In this document: one piece after another, positions 22,023-31,648 of the stretch
Layout of the letters: the number at the start of each line of letters is the position of its first letter
How positions within the stretch are numbered: position 1 is the stretch's first letter
DNA from: Cyanidiococcus yangmingshanensis
Taxonomy: Eukaryota; Rhodophyta; Bangiophyceae; Cyanidiales; Cyanidiaceae
Direction of reading: 5' to 3'
DNA: 64,000 nt
Assembly: GCA_013995675.1 (NCBI GenBank)
Contig: VWRR01000003.1
Coordinates: 1 to 64,000, forward strand
Program-made: the position numbers and the translations under genes
Notes under the pieces: model-generated
Database searches by the model: none
What the model was told of the DNA's origin: nothing
Seen by the model: the letters and a program-made list of their open reading frames with translations, nothing else

Positions 22023-23261
22023 ATGCGTTATGGGAACTCGCTGGGCGGGAGGACAGCTATAGGAGTGTCTTGTTCCCGGCGACGCCTCTGGGCGAGGAAG
22101 AGCTGTTACTTTAGGGTTGGACTGTGGTGGAGCGTGCTTGTACTGTTGTTGGCGACACACTGTGTCGCGTTGCGGCAAACCTTAGTGCTACAAGATGCGT
22201 GTCCATATGCAGGGCGAATAACAAGGAGCGAATCTTACTCGAAACTGCGCATTCTAGATCGATTTCGAGCACCAAATGGACTCGATACCATGATCGTGAG
22301 TGCACACGGGACGCTAGACTGGCGTCGCGTTGAGCACGCGGCAGCGGCCTGGTGCAGTGCCGATCGCCTGGTGCCGTTGCGCCGCGATCCCCAGCGAGAG
22401 GTTCTGGTCATTCAGTGTGACACAGTGGTGTCGACTGAACGCCAGCACGATGACCAGGGGAGCAGGCCTTTGGCAGCCTGGACAATGGTGAGACTGCGTC
22501 CTGACTCTCGCCGCGGCCGCGCGAGCAACTCGGAGCGCTCCGTCCCGGTGGATCTTCTCGTCTCATGGATTATGCATCACATGCCAGAGTAGGCATTCAG
22601 GAATATATCATTTACTTGAACGATCCAGATGCGTGTGAGCTGGGGACCATTCGGCTGCAAGAGAAACTCGCGCAGCTGCTAGCGGACGTTCCGGTGAAGT
22701 ATTACCGTGATTGCGTGGCCGTTCAGTCCACCGGCGCGAGTGCACTGGAATCACATTCAGATTGCGGCCATGAACGATTGCCTTTGGCGATACCGAGGAA
22801 TTTACAAATGGATTCTTTTCGCAGATGTAGATGAATACATTGTGCCCAGTGAGGAGGCGTTGCAGCTCAGCCCTGCCTCGCCAGTTCTGCATGTTGTCGA
22901 AAATATCAGTAGGCAATTGCCGGTTAATCTGTGCAGCGTACGCATGCCGTGCTGGTGGCGATACGATGTTGTTGAGCCTGTTTTGAACTGGAGCAGTGCG
23001 TCGTTAATGCCGCTTCGTGGGCCATGGGTCGGTGCTGCGGCGCCAGTTGACCGTGTATGCAAACCACATTTGAATCGAGAGAAATGCTTTATCCAAACAG
23101 ACAAAGTGTACTATACCGCTGTTCATTCTGTCGCTGAGGCATACGACGCGCCGTGTGTGCAGGTGTGGCCAGATGTCCATCGCCATTTACGTATGGAGCA
23201 CCGTCGAGCCCCGCGAGCCTTTGACGACTACTCACCGACCGAAGTGCTCTATCCAAACTAG
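22023..23261 (+). CDS. GT92-type (DUF23) glycosyltransferase, frame changes present
   Basis: Probably a Golgi type II membrane glycosyltransferase. A hydrophobic signal anchor (LWWSVLVLLLATHCVAL) follows a short basic N-terminus from the first ATG at 22023. Family features: SWIMHH then GIQEYIIYLND (the W..yH..lGv..f.iYd signature), and HIQIAAMNDCLWRY followed by WILFADVDEYIVP, containing the DxD metal/nucleotide-sugar motif. The signature is split over three frame segments: the reading moves to another frame near 22590 and back near 22705, so two compensating single-base differences 115 bp apart restore the original frame. C-terminal half intact to 23261. GT92 assignment is from motifs; donor and acceptor unknown. 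Confidence 0.7.
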
Positions 23262-24004
23262 ACCATCCATGTGCTAAGGGCAGCGATTTGCTACAACAGA
23301 GGTGACCCAGGTACGGCAAGATGATGCAACAAGGTACGGTTCCACTTAGTTCCGTGGGCGAAAATGAATCGGATCAAAAGCGCGTTCCCTTAAATAGCGT
23401 AGACCAGTTTGGACACTCGAAAGAGTAGGCGCACGCTCCTCAGCCACGTGCGCAAACGTGCTGCTGAGCGGCTACCACAGATAAAGACATTTCTGCAAAC
23501 GTTGAGAGACTCATTTCACGAGAGGCTTCTCCCCGCGAGGAGTGCGCTCTTCCAGAATACGATTCCTCTAGGTTCTGTGAGCACATATGTCACAGGAGTC
23601 CAATGCTTGGTCCAGCTGAAAGATCGCCGGAGCACGTCGGACTAGCAAACCAACATAGCTGACAACTGAGACAGTAGTATTGGGAAACAATCATGGGCAT
23701 ACTTGACGGGTTAGATACCCCGCTTCGAATGGACCATGCTCAGGTCCATCAACTAAAAAGGCTTGCTCGAACCTAAACAAAGAGTTTTGATTCAACCATA
23801 CATCCGTGGCTAAACAGGTTCTACAGCAAACTGGTCTCACCAATTCAGTGCATTCGCTACCGGAAAAGCGCAGCTGTGAAAATCCTGCTGGCGTCATCGA
23901 CGGATTCGCCTTCAAGTGCAGCATGAAATGCAGATGCATTTGATCGGATCTGGCAGGCCGCGCTTCTGTCGGCTCGGTTAAGTCGTGTACTCGCTTGCAT
24001 GCCT
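23262..24004. other. Intergenic region between convergent genes
   Basis: No supported gene; short frames only. Confidence 0.55.
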
Positions 24005-25429
24005 TCACTGAGAGGATGCGCTAGCACGCTCATAAGATGGAACGGACGTTTCTTGAGAGCAGGCGGCACTCAGGAGAGATGCATCCCCATGCGGAAGCAA
24101 GCGCCGTTGGAGATCCACGCGAGCACCATCGACGGCATCGTCACCGAAGAAGTCGCATAAGAGATGGAACAATGCCGCTGGTGGAAGTTCCGCTCGAAGT
24201 CGAGGCCCCGCTGCATAAGTCCATTCCGTATCCCCCACGCTGAGCCGAAAGCGCTGCAGGTAGAGCATTTTCAACAGATGTTGCGTGACCAGCTTCTGTA
24301 CATCGCCGCAATATCGATGTCGGAGGAACCAGTTGGCGCCTTCCAAATTAAAGCTGCCGGCTGGAGGATTCGGCTCTTCAGGAACTGTTGCGGTCGGAAA
24401 CACCGAGGCCCCCTCTTCTTGACGCTGCGGATGCCCAGTTCCAGTCGCGGTATCCGCCTGCTCGGCGCTGCTGTGCAGACCTTGGAAGCCAAGCCCAGTG
24501 AGAATCGCAAAGAGGCTGCGCTCACCAATCGTCCCAGTCTCGGAGAGTCCGAAAAGGCAAGCGAGCACAGTGATGAATCCCACAAACGCAGCATCACTTG
24601 GCTCAGCACGCAGCGAACTTGGCAAATCCGATACAAGAAGCAGTGCATCGTTTGGCACGGAGTCGCCGGTGCCGCCCCCTTGCTCCGTGGGTGGCTCCGC
24701 CTCAATCAAACCTCTTTCCTGATAAAAATGATAAGGTGCCATTTTCAGAGTCAGTCCGCGGGACGTATGACGGGCACGGCTCCGTGAGTGCTCCCCAAGT
24801 GGAAGGCGGCCCACCTGAAGGATGCGAAATCCCAAATCGAACAGCATGTAGCGTGCTGCATGCTCGAGGACCTTGTTCCGCAAGGCATTGAAGAATGCAG
24901 GATAGCGACCACTTTGACTAGGCTGCACCCCGAGGGTCTCCGCTAACAGCACAGTGACTTCCCGTTTCGAAACTGGCGTGCGCGCACACTCACGAGCGAG
25001 AAGGAATCGTACAACGGTTGAAACAAGATACTGCTTATCCCGGGCATCTAGCTCGTCCCAGGAGATAGAGTTGGCTGCCTCGGCAGCACCTGGCCCTATG
25101 ATCCTTCCAACGCCGATTGAGGCGGAGGCTGCACTTTGTGCCGCGGTAACTTTGCCAGTCGTTCGTCCGCCAGCAGCACTATCGCTGGGACTTTCCTCGT
25201 CGGGATGGTTCTCGGGACCTTGCTCGGCGCGTTTCCGTCGTCGCGAGCCGGGCTGAATACTGCTGTCGCCAGCAGGCGGGCGCTGACTAGGGCAAGGCCC
25301 CCCTACGACCATGGAGTGAACCGGCGACTGCGCTCGTTCGACAGTGTTCGCTCCGTCCGGCGAGCGTGAGCGACTCGAAGGCACGGGCTTTCGCTCGACA
25401 ACCTTGGAACGTTTCCGAAGACGAGTCAT
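24005..25429 (-). CDS. NSE3: Nse3-like MAGE-domain subunit of the SMC5/6 complex
   Basis: Nse3 pairs with Nse1 and Nse4 in the SMC5/6 genome-maintenance complex. The MAGE homology domain is visible as two winged-helix parts. WH-A: DKQYLVSTVVRFLLARECAR, PVSKREVTVLLAE, YPAFFNALRNKVLEHAARY and LGFRILQVG. WH-B: LLLVSDLPSS, GFITVLACLFGLSETGTIGERSLF, then LVTQHLLKMLYLQRFRL and TEWTYAAGPRLRAEL. The N-terminal 130 residues are basic, Ser/Pro-rich and disordered-looking, and a Pro/Gln-rich loop interrupts WH-B. The frame starts at a TTG; the first ATG is at 25429 (474 residues). Human NSMCE3 has 304 residues. Divergent from the FAHD1 gene, 283 bp between ATGs. Confidence 0.8.
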   Translation of the reverse strand: MTRLRKRSKVVERKPVPSSRSRSPDGANTVERAQSPVHSMVVGGPCPSQRPPAGDSSIQPGSRRRKRAEQGPENHPDEESPSDSAAGGRTTGKVTAAQSAASASIGVGRIIGPGAAEAANSISWDELDARDKQYLVSTVVRFLLARECARTPVSKREVTVLLAETLGVQPSQSGRYPAFFNALRNKVLEHAARYMLFDLGFRILQVGRLPLGEHSRSRARHTSRGLTLKMAPYHFYQERGLIEAEPPTEQGGGTGDSVPNDALLLVSDLPSSLRAEPSDAAFVGFITVLACLFGLSETGTIGERSLFAILTGLGFQGLHSSAEQADTATGTGHPQRQEEGASVFPTATVPEEPNPPAGSFNLEGANWFLRHRYCGDVQKLVTQHLLKMLYLQRFRLSVGDTEWTYAAGPRLRAELPPAALFHLLCDFFGDDAVDGARVDLQRRLLPHGDASLLSAACSQETSVPSYERASASSQ

Positions 25430-25712
25430 CCAGGGAACAGTCGCGTCCAAAAGCACACGACCCAGTTGCTTTGCAGGACGAGCCAGATCTTGAACGTTCG
25501 CGAACTCAACGACAGTGATCAATCAAGACGAACGCTATATTGCCTTTTTTGAACGGTTCCACTATTCAAACTGGACCTGCACCCTTCAGAGTGTGGTCCA
25601 GTCCGATACCTAGGTGTCCATTCGCGACCTCGCGTTCGAGTTGGCGCGCAAAACAGCCCATCTGCTTCGTGCCAATGCGGCTGCGCTGGATGCCATTCCC
25701 GGTGACGATCCT

Positions 25713-26417
25713 ATGGCAGCTCGGGCGCGAAGGGCACTTGGTGACGCTCTGGTCTCGAAAATATCGAAAAAATGCCTGGCTGTGGGTCGAAACTATATTG
25801 AACATGCGAAGGAAATGGGACACGAGGTGCCGAGTAGCACCGAGGAGCCGTTCTTTTTCTTCAAGCCTACGACCAGCTACTTGCGTGAAGCGAGTCCGAT
25901 ACGATTGCCCGACGGCTGCGAAGCTGAACATGAGGTCGAACTGGGTCTAGTGATTGGACGCAAGTGTAAGCGCGTTCCACGAGACGCAGCACTATCCTTT
26001 GTCGCTGGTTATTTAACTTGCATCGACGTGACGGCGCGACGGTGGCAGCGCGAAGCAAAGGCGCGAGGTTTGCCGTGGACCCTGGCCAAGGGCGTCGATA
26101 CGTTCCTGCCAATGTCGCGCTTTGTTCGCCGTCAAGAGGTTCAAGACCCACAACGTTTGTGGATATGGCTCTCGGTGAACGGCGAGCGTCGTCAACGCGC
26201 ATGCACAGCAGACATGATTCATGACGTGGCGAGTCTGATCTCCCACGCCTCTCGATGGATTACACTTGAGGAAGGTGACCTGATTTTGACAGGTACGCCA
26301 TCTGGTGTTGGGCCGCTCCAGCCAGGTGATGTCGTTCAAGCAGGTATCGAGGGCCTCGTGTCCATGCAATTTGTTTGCGAGAGGGATGATGGCACACCGA
26401 TGGCTGCAGAGCGTTAA
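25713..26417 (+). CDS. FAHD1: Fumarylacetoacetate hydrolase-family protein, FAHD1 type
   Basis: FAHD1 proteins act as acylpyruvate hydrolases and oxaloacetate decarboxylases, usually mitochondrial. Motifs: CLAVGRNYIEHAKEMG at the N-terminus, PFFFFKPTTSYL, EAEHEVELGLVIGRKC (metal-binding acidic residues), IDVTARRWQ, LAKGVDTFLP and the end signature GDLILTGTPSGVGPLQPGD. The open frame starts at GTG 25614, but the first ATG at 25713 gives 234 residues with the family N-terminus in the right place (human FAHD1 224). The codons upstream of it (RDLAFELARKTAHLL) could be an unannotated targeting sequence if a non-ATG start is used. Complete and intact. Confidence 0.9.
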   Translation: MAARARRALGDALVSKISKKCLAVGRNYIEHAKEMGHEVPSSTEEPFFFFKPTTSYLREASPIRLPDGCEAEHEVELGLVIGRKCKRVPRDAALSFVAGYLTCIDVTARRWQREAKARGLPWTLAKGVDTFLPMSRFVRRQEVQDPQRLWIWLSVNGERRQRACTADMIHDVASLISHASRWITLEEGDLILTGTPSGVGPLQPGDVVQAGIEGLVSMQFVCERDDGTPMAAER

Positions 26418-26553
26418 TCGACGGTATAGAAGGCGGGTAGGACACGCACCGGAGATGCGATTGGCCAAGTCAGGTTTTAGGGCTTGTGCAGTGAGTAGAA
26501 ACATTGACACTTGCATCGAACACACTGACCAAGCTTAAAGGATGAAACCCTCG

Positions 26554-27004
26554 TCAGATGGCGGCTGATATGCAGACGCCGAGACAGTAACGCAACCAGA
26601 TCGAACCGAATTTCAAGGAACGACCCAAACGAAGCAATTGTTCGGTTTGCGAGTCGCGATCATGCGTTTTCAAAAGGGACTCTAGATGTGAAATCCGATT
26701 CAGATGTTTCGTCTTCCGCAGTCTGGAGCTTTGGTCGAGTGTGCTCCGCTTCGAACATTGAGGATTTTCAAGAAACCGTTGATCTTGAACGCGAAGTCGA
26801 TTCACAAAGACAGCAATATCCAGGGATGCTCAAATGGTAGGTTGGTTGACGCGTTCCGCTGACGAGCGCGCCAGTTCACTGCACAAATCGATTGGAGGCT
26901 CTGGGAGCGTTAGATACCTACCTTCGCTGCAGAGGGTCTGCTCGATTTTCGAAGAAAATTTTCGCTTCCAGGCGATATACCTGGCTGCGTGGGCGAAACG
27001 TCAT
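26554..27004 (-). CDS. Possible small gene with discontinuous frame (uncertain)
   Basis: An ATG at 27004 opens MTFRPRSQVYRLEAKIFFEN. A second open segment in another frame ends at 26554 with a basic helical stretch (RISHLESLLKTHDRD) and a terminal hydrophobic segment (FGSIWLRYCLGVCISAAI), which could be a tail anchor. The two are separated by stops, so either a frame error or an intron would be needed to join them, or neither is coding. It lies just downstream of SF3A1 on the same strand. I do not recognise a family. Confidence 0.22.
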
Positions 27005-27041
27005 GTGGTGCCTTCCGATCAAACGTGAAACGACTCACGGT

Positions 27042-28470
27042 CTACGTTCGCCTCCCAGCCTTTGGTTCAGCAATCTCATGCCCTCTCTTCGAGCTCCATT
27101 CGGGTGCACCGAATGGGGACGGGCGTTTCCTCTCAGGCGCGCGACGAGCATGTTCAGCCTCGTCGCGTGCAAGAGGCGATTCTGGACCAAAGCGGAAAGG
27201 ACGTCGCTGATGCACATCGCTCAGGCCAGTCCCGGGTCTCGAGTCAACCATTGCTCGCTGAGTCGCAGACGACGTCTGCTTTTGGTGAACTCGCGAACCA
27301 AATGAATGACGAGGAGATAAGGAGCTATGATGTGTCACAGTCGGGTCGCGCACTGAATGTCTCAAACCTGATGTCTGGGAAGTAGCGCCTACTCTGGTAG
27401 CCGCAAATTGTTGACTTGCTGTTCTCGGACCACGTGAAGAGGCCTTTGGCAGCATCCTGGAATCAGGCCGAGGCTTCTGCACATCACCGATGAGAGGTAA
27501 ATGATCGTTCACTGCTATAGAATCGATCTTTTCGGCTCGTGGTAATGCTCCGAGTGCGAACGCCTGTGCCGTTCGGGCAAATGATTGGACAGTCCTCCCT
27601 ATGTCCTGAAGTTGCTCCGATGCGAGACCTTACAAGGTGCAATGCGTCGGAGAAAACAGCCCATTCATTCTCTTCGTATACGCTGAGGAGCTTTCGAAGG
27701 GCATTCGATGCGTGCCCTTCAGTCCCAGCCATCATGATTTCCCTAGATGCATCCAGGAATCCACAAAATATTGGATGATATGCATGCTGAGGTAGCAAAA
27801 ATGACAGCAAGCGAGGTTCATCCTCGAGCAGCTTTGTCAACTCGAGCGCAGTATCTCGTCCCGACAGGCATTCATGCGATAAACCTGGTTTGTGGCCATA
27901 GAGGTCTGCACGATTTGGGGACGAGTTTGAGCCAGCAACTTGAAGCTTGCTATCCAGCAGTGCGTGCTTGGAGGCATTCTCCTGCAGGACAGCATAGACA
28001 GCAGCAGAACGCATCATTTCGAGCTCCAGCGCAGTTGGTGCGCTGTGCAACTGATGACGACGGCTCTGCCACTCCGACGGACAACCGCCAAATAGAGCCG
28101 TCTTGCTTGCTGAGCGCAGTGCAGGGAAAAAGTCTTTATAGCCAATGTAGCGCTCAAACGAGCACGCATCAACTTGAACGGTGGCAGACTGAGACTCGTT
28201 GCTCGACGGAGGAGCCGCCACCCCTCCAGGGTGAGTTTTCTGTTCCTCGGCGCCGCTTGGAACTCCGAGCAGAGCACGCTTGTAGTGCGGGTGCCAGGCA
28301 TGATCTTCTTGTAAAAAAGCAAACCGTTTTGGATCCCGAGCGAGAATCCTCTGTTCTACGTCGGTGCTCGGATGCTGCCGCACAAACTCGGCTGTCTTCG
28401 AGATGAGCGCCTGAACCTCAGGTGGCGGCCCAGTGTCATTAGGACTCATGCACTCAACGCCAAGGCCCAT
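27042..28470 (-). CDS. SF3A1: Splicing factor 3A subunit 1 (SURP-domain, Prp21), frame change needed
   Basis: SF3a1 is a U2 snRNP protein that tethers SF3a to SF3b. SURP1 is clear at residues 15-70 (PPPEVQALISKTAEFVRQH, then FAFLQEDHAWHPHYKRAL). A second SURP (AYHPIFCGFL and preceding LLEDEPRLLSFLL) lies at about 205-245, so two SURPs as in the family. The first ATG is at 28470; the frame otherwise opens at TTG. The continuous frame would end at 27484, but from about 27625 downstream another frame reads as much better protein (EQLQDIGRTVQSFARTAQAF, then EKIDSIAVNDHLPLIGDV) and runs to a stop at 27042. I therefore place the end there and infer one single-base shift near 27600-27630. The tail is Arg/Ser/Pro-rich. 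Confidence 0.75.
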
Positions 28471-28574
28471 CGACAAGTTATTTAAATCAGATCGTTGAAC
28501 GGTACAGTCATTCAAGTGAACGCTCTAGGCCAAGCGCCAGCGTGCCACGATAGAGGAGGTGCGTTTGCGCCCCA

Positions 28575-29015
28575 ATGCTCCGCAGGGCGTGTCTCCAAGA
28601 AGATCTTGATCGAAACCAGCGCATTCGTGATTGTCGTAGGCGATACTGTGGCCACTTGCATCTAACCGGGTCGGACTTCAAAACTTGTTTCGATCTCTCT
28701 TGTAAAAATTCCTCGGATGAAGAATTTTTGCACGAAATTCAGTTCGAGCAGATGACGAGCTCCGATAGAGGCTTGGCTGGAGCGCGGGCAATGATGCCGC
28801 ACTGCAAGGGTTTGCCCGCGAGCGTGCTTGGGAGCCGCCACGCGGTCGTCGAGAGCAAAGCGCTGAGGCTCGTCGGACGTACTCTGATAGAGGGAGCGAA
28901 ACTCGAGGCTCGAAAATTTAAGCTCATTGGGGAAATCTATCGTTCTGTGGTCACTAAAGGGCGGACAAGGCTCTGCAGTGCTGGACCACACGACTGCGCG
29001 CTCTTGATGCCATAA
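28575..29015 (+). CDS. Hypothetical protein (weak)
   Basis: A 146-codon frame starting with ATG, head-to-head with SF3A1 (104 bp between ATGs). The N-terminal 40 residues have paired cysteines (CRRRYCGHLH, CFDLSCKN), and the second half is basic. No family recognised. A competing minus-strand frame overlaps it, so it may be spurious. Confidence 0.28.
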   Translation: MLRRACLQEDLDRNQRIRDCRRRYCGHLHLTGSDFKTCFDLSCKNSSDEEFLHEIQFEQMTSSDRGLAGARAMMPHCKGLPASVLGSRHAVVESKALRLVGRTLIEGAKLEARKFKLIGEIYRSVVTKGRTRLCSAGPHDCALLMP

Positions 29016-29149
29016 AACAGAAAGGCGCCGATTGGTGCGGCTAGATGACGGTGCACTCTGAGCCTAATATATGAAAAGCTTCAGGAAACACCTTCCGGAA
29101 TGTATACTGAAATTGCTACGTGAAAAAAAGGTACGGCAAACAAGCAAAA

Positions 29150-29309
29150 TCAGTTGATCTCTTTGAGGTTGTCGTACCGAGCAATCGCTTCCTGTAACCG
29201 AGCAAAGGCACGCGCTGGAATCGTAACAAGATGGCCGGAAACAGAGGCGCATTGCAGTACAGTTCCAAAGCCGTTGATGTCGTCCTCGTGATGGGCCCGA
29301 GATGGTCAT
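29150..29309 (-). CDS. Possible small protein or gene fragment
   Basis: The segment from about 29303 down to the stop at 29150 reads HEDDINGFGTVLQCASVSG followed by HLVTIPARAFARLQEAIARY and a short charged end. It has a strong strand-then-amphipathic-helix look and coding-like codons. An ATG at 29309 (MTISGP) is in a different frame and would join if one base were missing in the CCC run. Alternatively the upstream same-frame segment (AENKFKAPPRGLTLDV) belongs to it beyond an intervening stop. Family unknown. Confidence 0.3.
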
Positions 29310-29514
29310 GTCTGACGAGTCTGCCTCTGAGGCGAAACGTCCAGCGTCAGGCCTCTTGGCGGCGCTTTGAATTTGTTTTCAGCAAAACTGATCAGGCACG
29401 TTGGAACACGCGCTGGGAAAACGCTTTCATACGTCTCGGTCAAGTACAGGATACCTGGCCTACAGAGGCAGTCATCATGCCAGCACGTCACACAAACCGC
29501 CGAATGCTTCATCA

Positions 29515-30545
29515 TTAGGTTTGCACTTGCTCGACGTGTGATGACTGAGTGGCTGTCGTCAGGAGTTTCCGCACTTCGCCGAGATCGACGAGGCCGTCAA
29601 AGGCGATTGCGTTCATTCTCCGAGCAGTTTCTAAACAGAACTGATCTGCCGCTTGGTAACGTGCGTGCAAGCGCTGCATGCCCCTTTCGAGTTTGTCCAA
29701 GCGCAACAGCAAATCCTCTAGATCGCGAAGCCGATGCTCATTTATCTCGTGTCGGATTGCTTCCGTCTCGGCGGGAATATCTGAAGATGAGTCGGGCACT
29801 CCCCACGAATCGTCAAGAAACAGTGTTTCGCTGCTCATCGAGCTCTGAAGATGCTCCCAACTCGAGATCTCCTGGTCATAACGAGCCTCGAGCTCAGCAA
29901 GCACTTGGAGCGATCTGGCGAGGCGATCGTTACGAGCGCTCGGCCGACATCGTTTCTCCAGCAGAGCATTCACAGTCGCAAAGCTGGGATGGTCGAGTAG
30001 GTCGCCGGCTCCGATCTGCTCTTCTGTTCGTTGATGACTGCCCACTAGGCGATTTGGCGTGACAAAGCGCTGTTCGAGGCTAGCCAAAAAGCCAGACACG
30101 GCTCTTTCATAGACGGCAATACAACAGCGCAGCTCGTCGTCGGTAATGCGCTCAAGATTGCCACTCTTCACGGACGTATCCAATGAAGCAACGAGGCGAT
30201 GGCGAAAATCATCAAGAGCGAGAATCGCGATCCGCTCGCACAGCCGCAGGAGGCGCACCTCCTGCGGTAAATCATACGATATGCGCTCGCAGTGCACGAC
30301 CGGGTTGACTGGCTCCACTTGAGTCGTTTGCGCCTGCTTTCGTTCATCGGAGGAGCTTTGGCAGCCGCTCGACTGGCTGACCGTGGCTTCGGGGCGTTCC
30401 CAACAACGTGCGTTCCCTCGTTGGTTTTCACAAAAGTGGCCGTTGAAACCTCGTCCGTAGCGGCTTGGCTCTGTGGCGTAGACGAAGACTCGCTTCGGCG
30501 GTCCGACTTGCGTCGAAAGTGAAAAGTTTTCTGTCCACTATGCAT
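29515..30545 (-). CDS. Coiled-coil protein, candidate Mis12/Mtw1 kinetochore subunit
   Basis: The main frame (29515-30318 and open further upstream) has no ATG near its start. An ATG at 30545 opens MHSGQKTFHFRRKSDRRSES, a Ser/Thr-rich N-terminus, in another frame, so one base change between about 30330 and 30410 is inferred. The body matches the Mis12 layout: SYDLPQEVRLLRLCERIAIL (compare GFTPQTCMLRIYIAF), ITDDELRCCIAVYERAVSG followed by FLASLEQRF (compare ISPVQIRKCTEKF... FSKMEQLF), then coiled coil to the end. Sequence similarity is weak and judged by eye. If correct, it links CENP-C to the outer kinetochore. Otherwise it is simply an unknown coiled-coil protein. Confidence 0.42.
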
Positions 30546-31648
30546 GTTGGAAAAACAGCACACCGCAGTTTTCAGCGCAAGAGAACGAAGCGGCAGACAC
30601 ACGAGAAGCAACGCGCGTGCCGTTGTGCCGATCGGGGCAATTTGAATTCGCGACTCGATTGAAACATTTATGGACAAAGCTAGTCGAGATAATCCATTGG
30701 ATTCAGAGATCCGGAATCGATTGACCTGCACCTACCATCATACCTCGCATTTCTCCCTAAAGATTCCTTTTTTGGACGGAGTGATCAATATCTTGTCGAG
30801 ATACTTTGAATAATACATACGATGCTATCGTCTCAAATAGCTTCCGAGCGAGCGTGGCCCTTGCCCTAATGAACGAAACGGGAATCAGGCGCTGAAGCTT
30901 TCGAGGACGACTCGCGCTCGCAACCGAGCCCGCTGCTCCCTGCCAGAGGAGCACTCAGTGCGGGTCCCCTTCGAGGCAGTTATCGTTTACAGACTTGGAT
31001 TAGCTGCAGAGATTGTAAGCAGTTCAGTTAGGAGTCAATCCTCGTATCTTTCCCGATTTTCTCAACTGATTGGTTCCAGACAGCCTCCACTAGGACACCA
31101 GCTAATGCTGATAATTGTTTCGAAAAATCAGTGCCGCGGTGCTAATTCGGAAAGAAGGCGGGTTCCGAACAGCCGGCATGAGAGTATACACACGGTGCTA
31201 GCTCTAGTAAGTTCTCAGTGAGTGATTGCACCCACTATACCGAGGATTCCATGCCGAATCACGCACGACTTGCTGATCGTAACGAGTCCGACCCACTATG
31301 AAACCAAAATAGATGGCTTTGTTTGGTTCTAAGAAGTCTGCACAATGGTCGGGCGATGGTTCGCTCCGAAAAAAACAGGTCTAGCTCTAGTTAATGCTGT
31401 ATAGTCTTTTGTTTCGTTGGCAAACAAGACTTGAATGAATTGCGGGTCCCTGTGTATGTGTTGGCTACCATGCTCACAAAGTTGCGCAGTCACACGCCAG
31501 ACATCTTACCGAAAGTTCGCGGAATCGATCACTAAAACAGAACGCATCGTTCATTCCGAGCTTCCGGTAGGACGACATCGTTTGGTGGCCGTATTTATCT
31601 CCGCTACAATCGTTTGACTCGTACGCCTCGCCCCAGTCCGAAGCGGGT
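30546..31648. other. Intergenic region, possibly with the 5' end of the F-box gene
   Basis: No independent gene supported. The last 80 bases before 31649 read in frame as DDIVWWPYLSPLQSFDSY, which looks like coding sequence of the next gene, preceded by a stop. Confidence 0.45.

Noticed and set aside
21021-22178. 385-codon minus frame overlapping the PGK 5' end
   Set aside because: It is out of frame with PGK, Arg/Pro-rich and without domain features.
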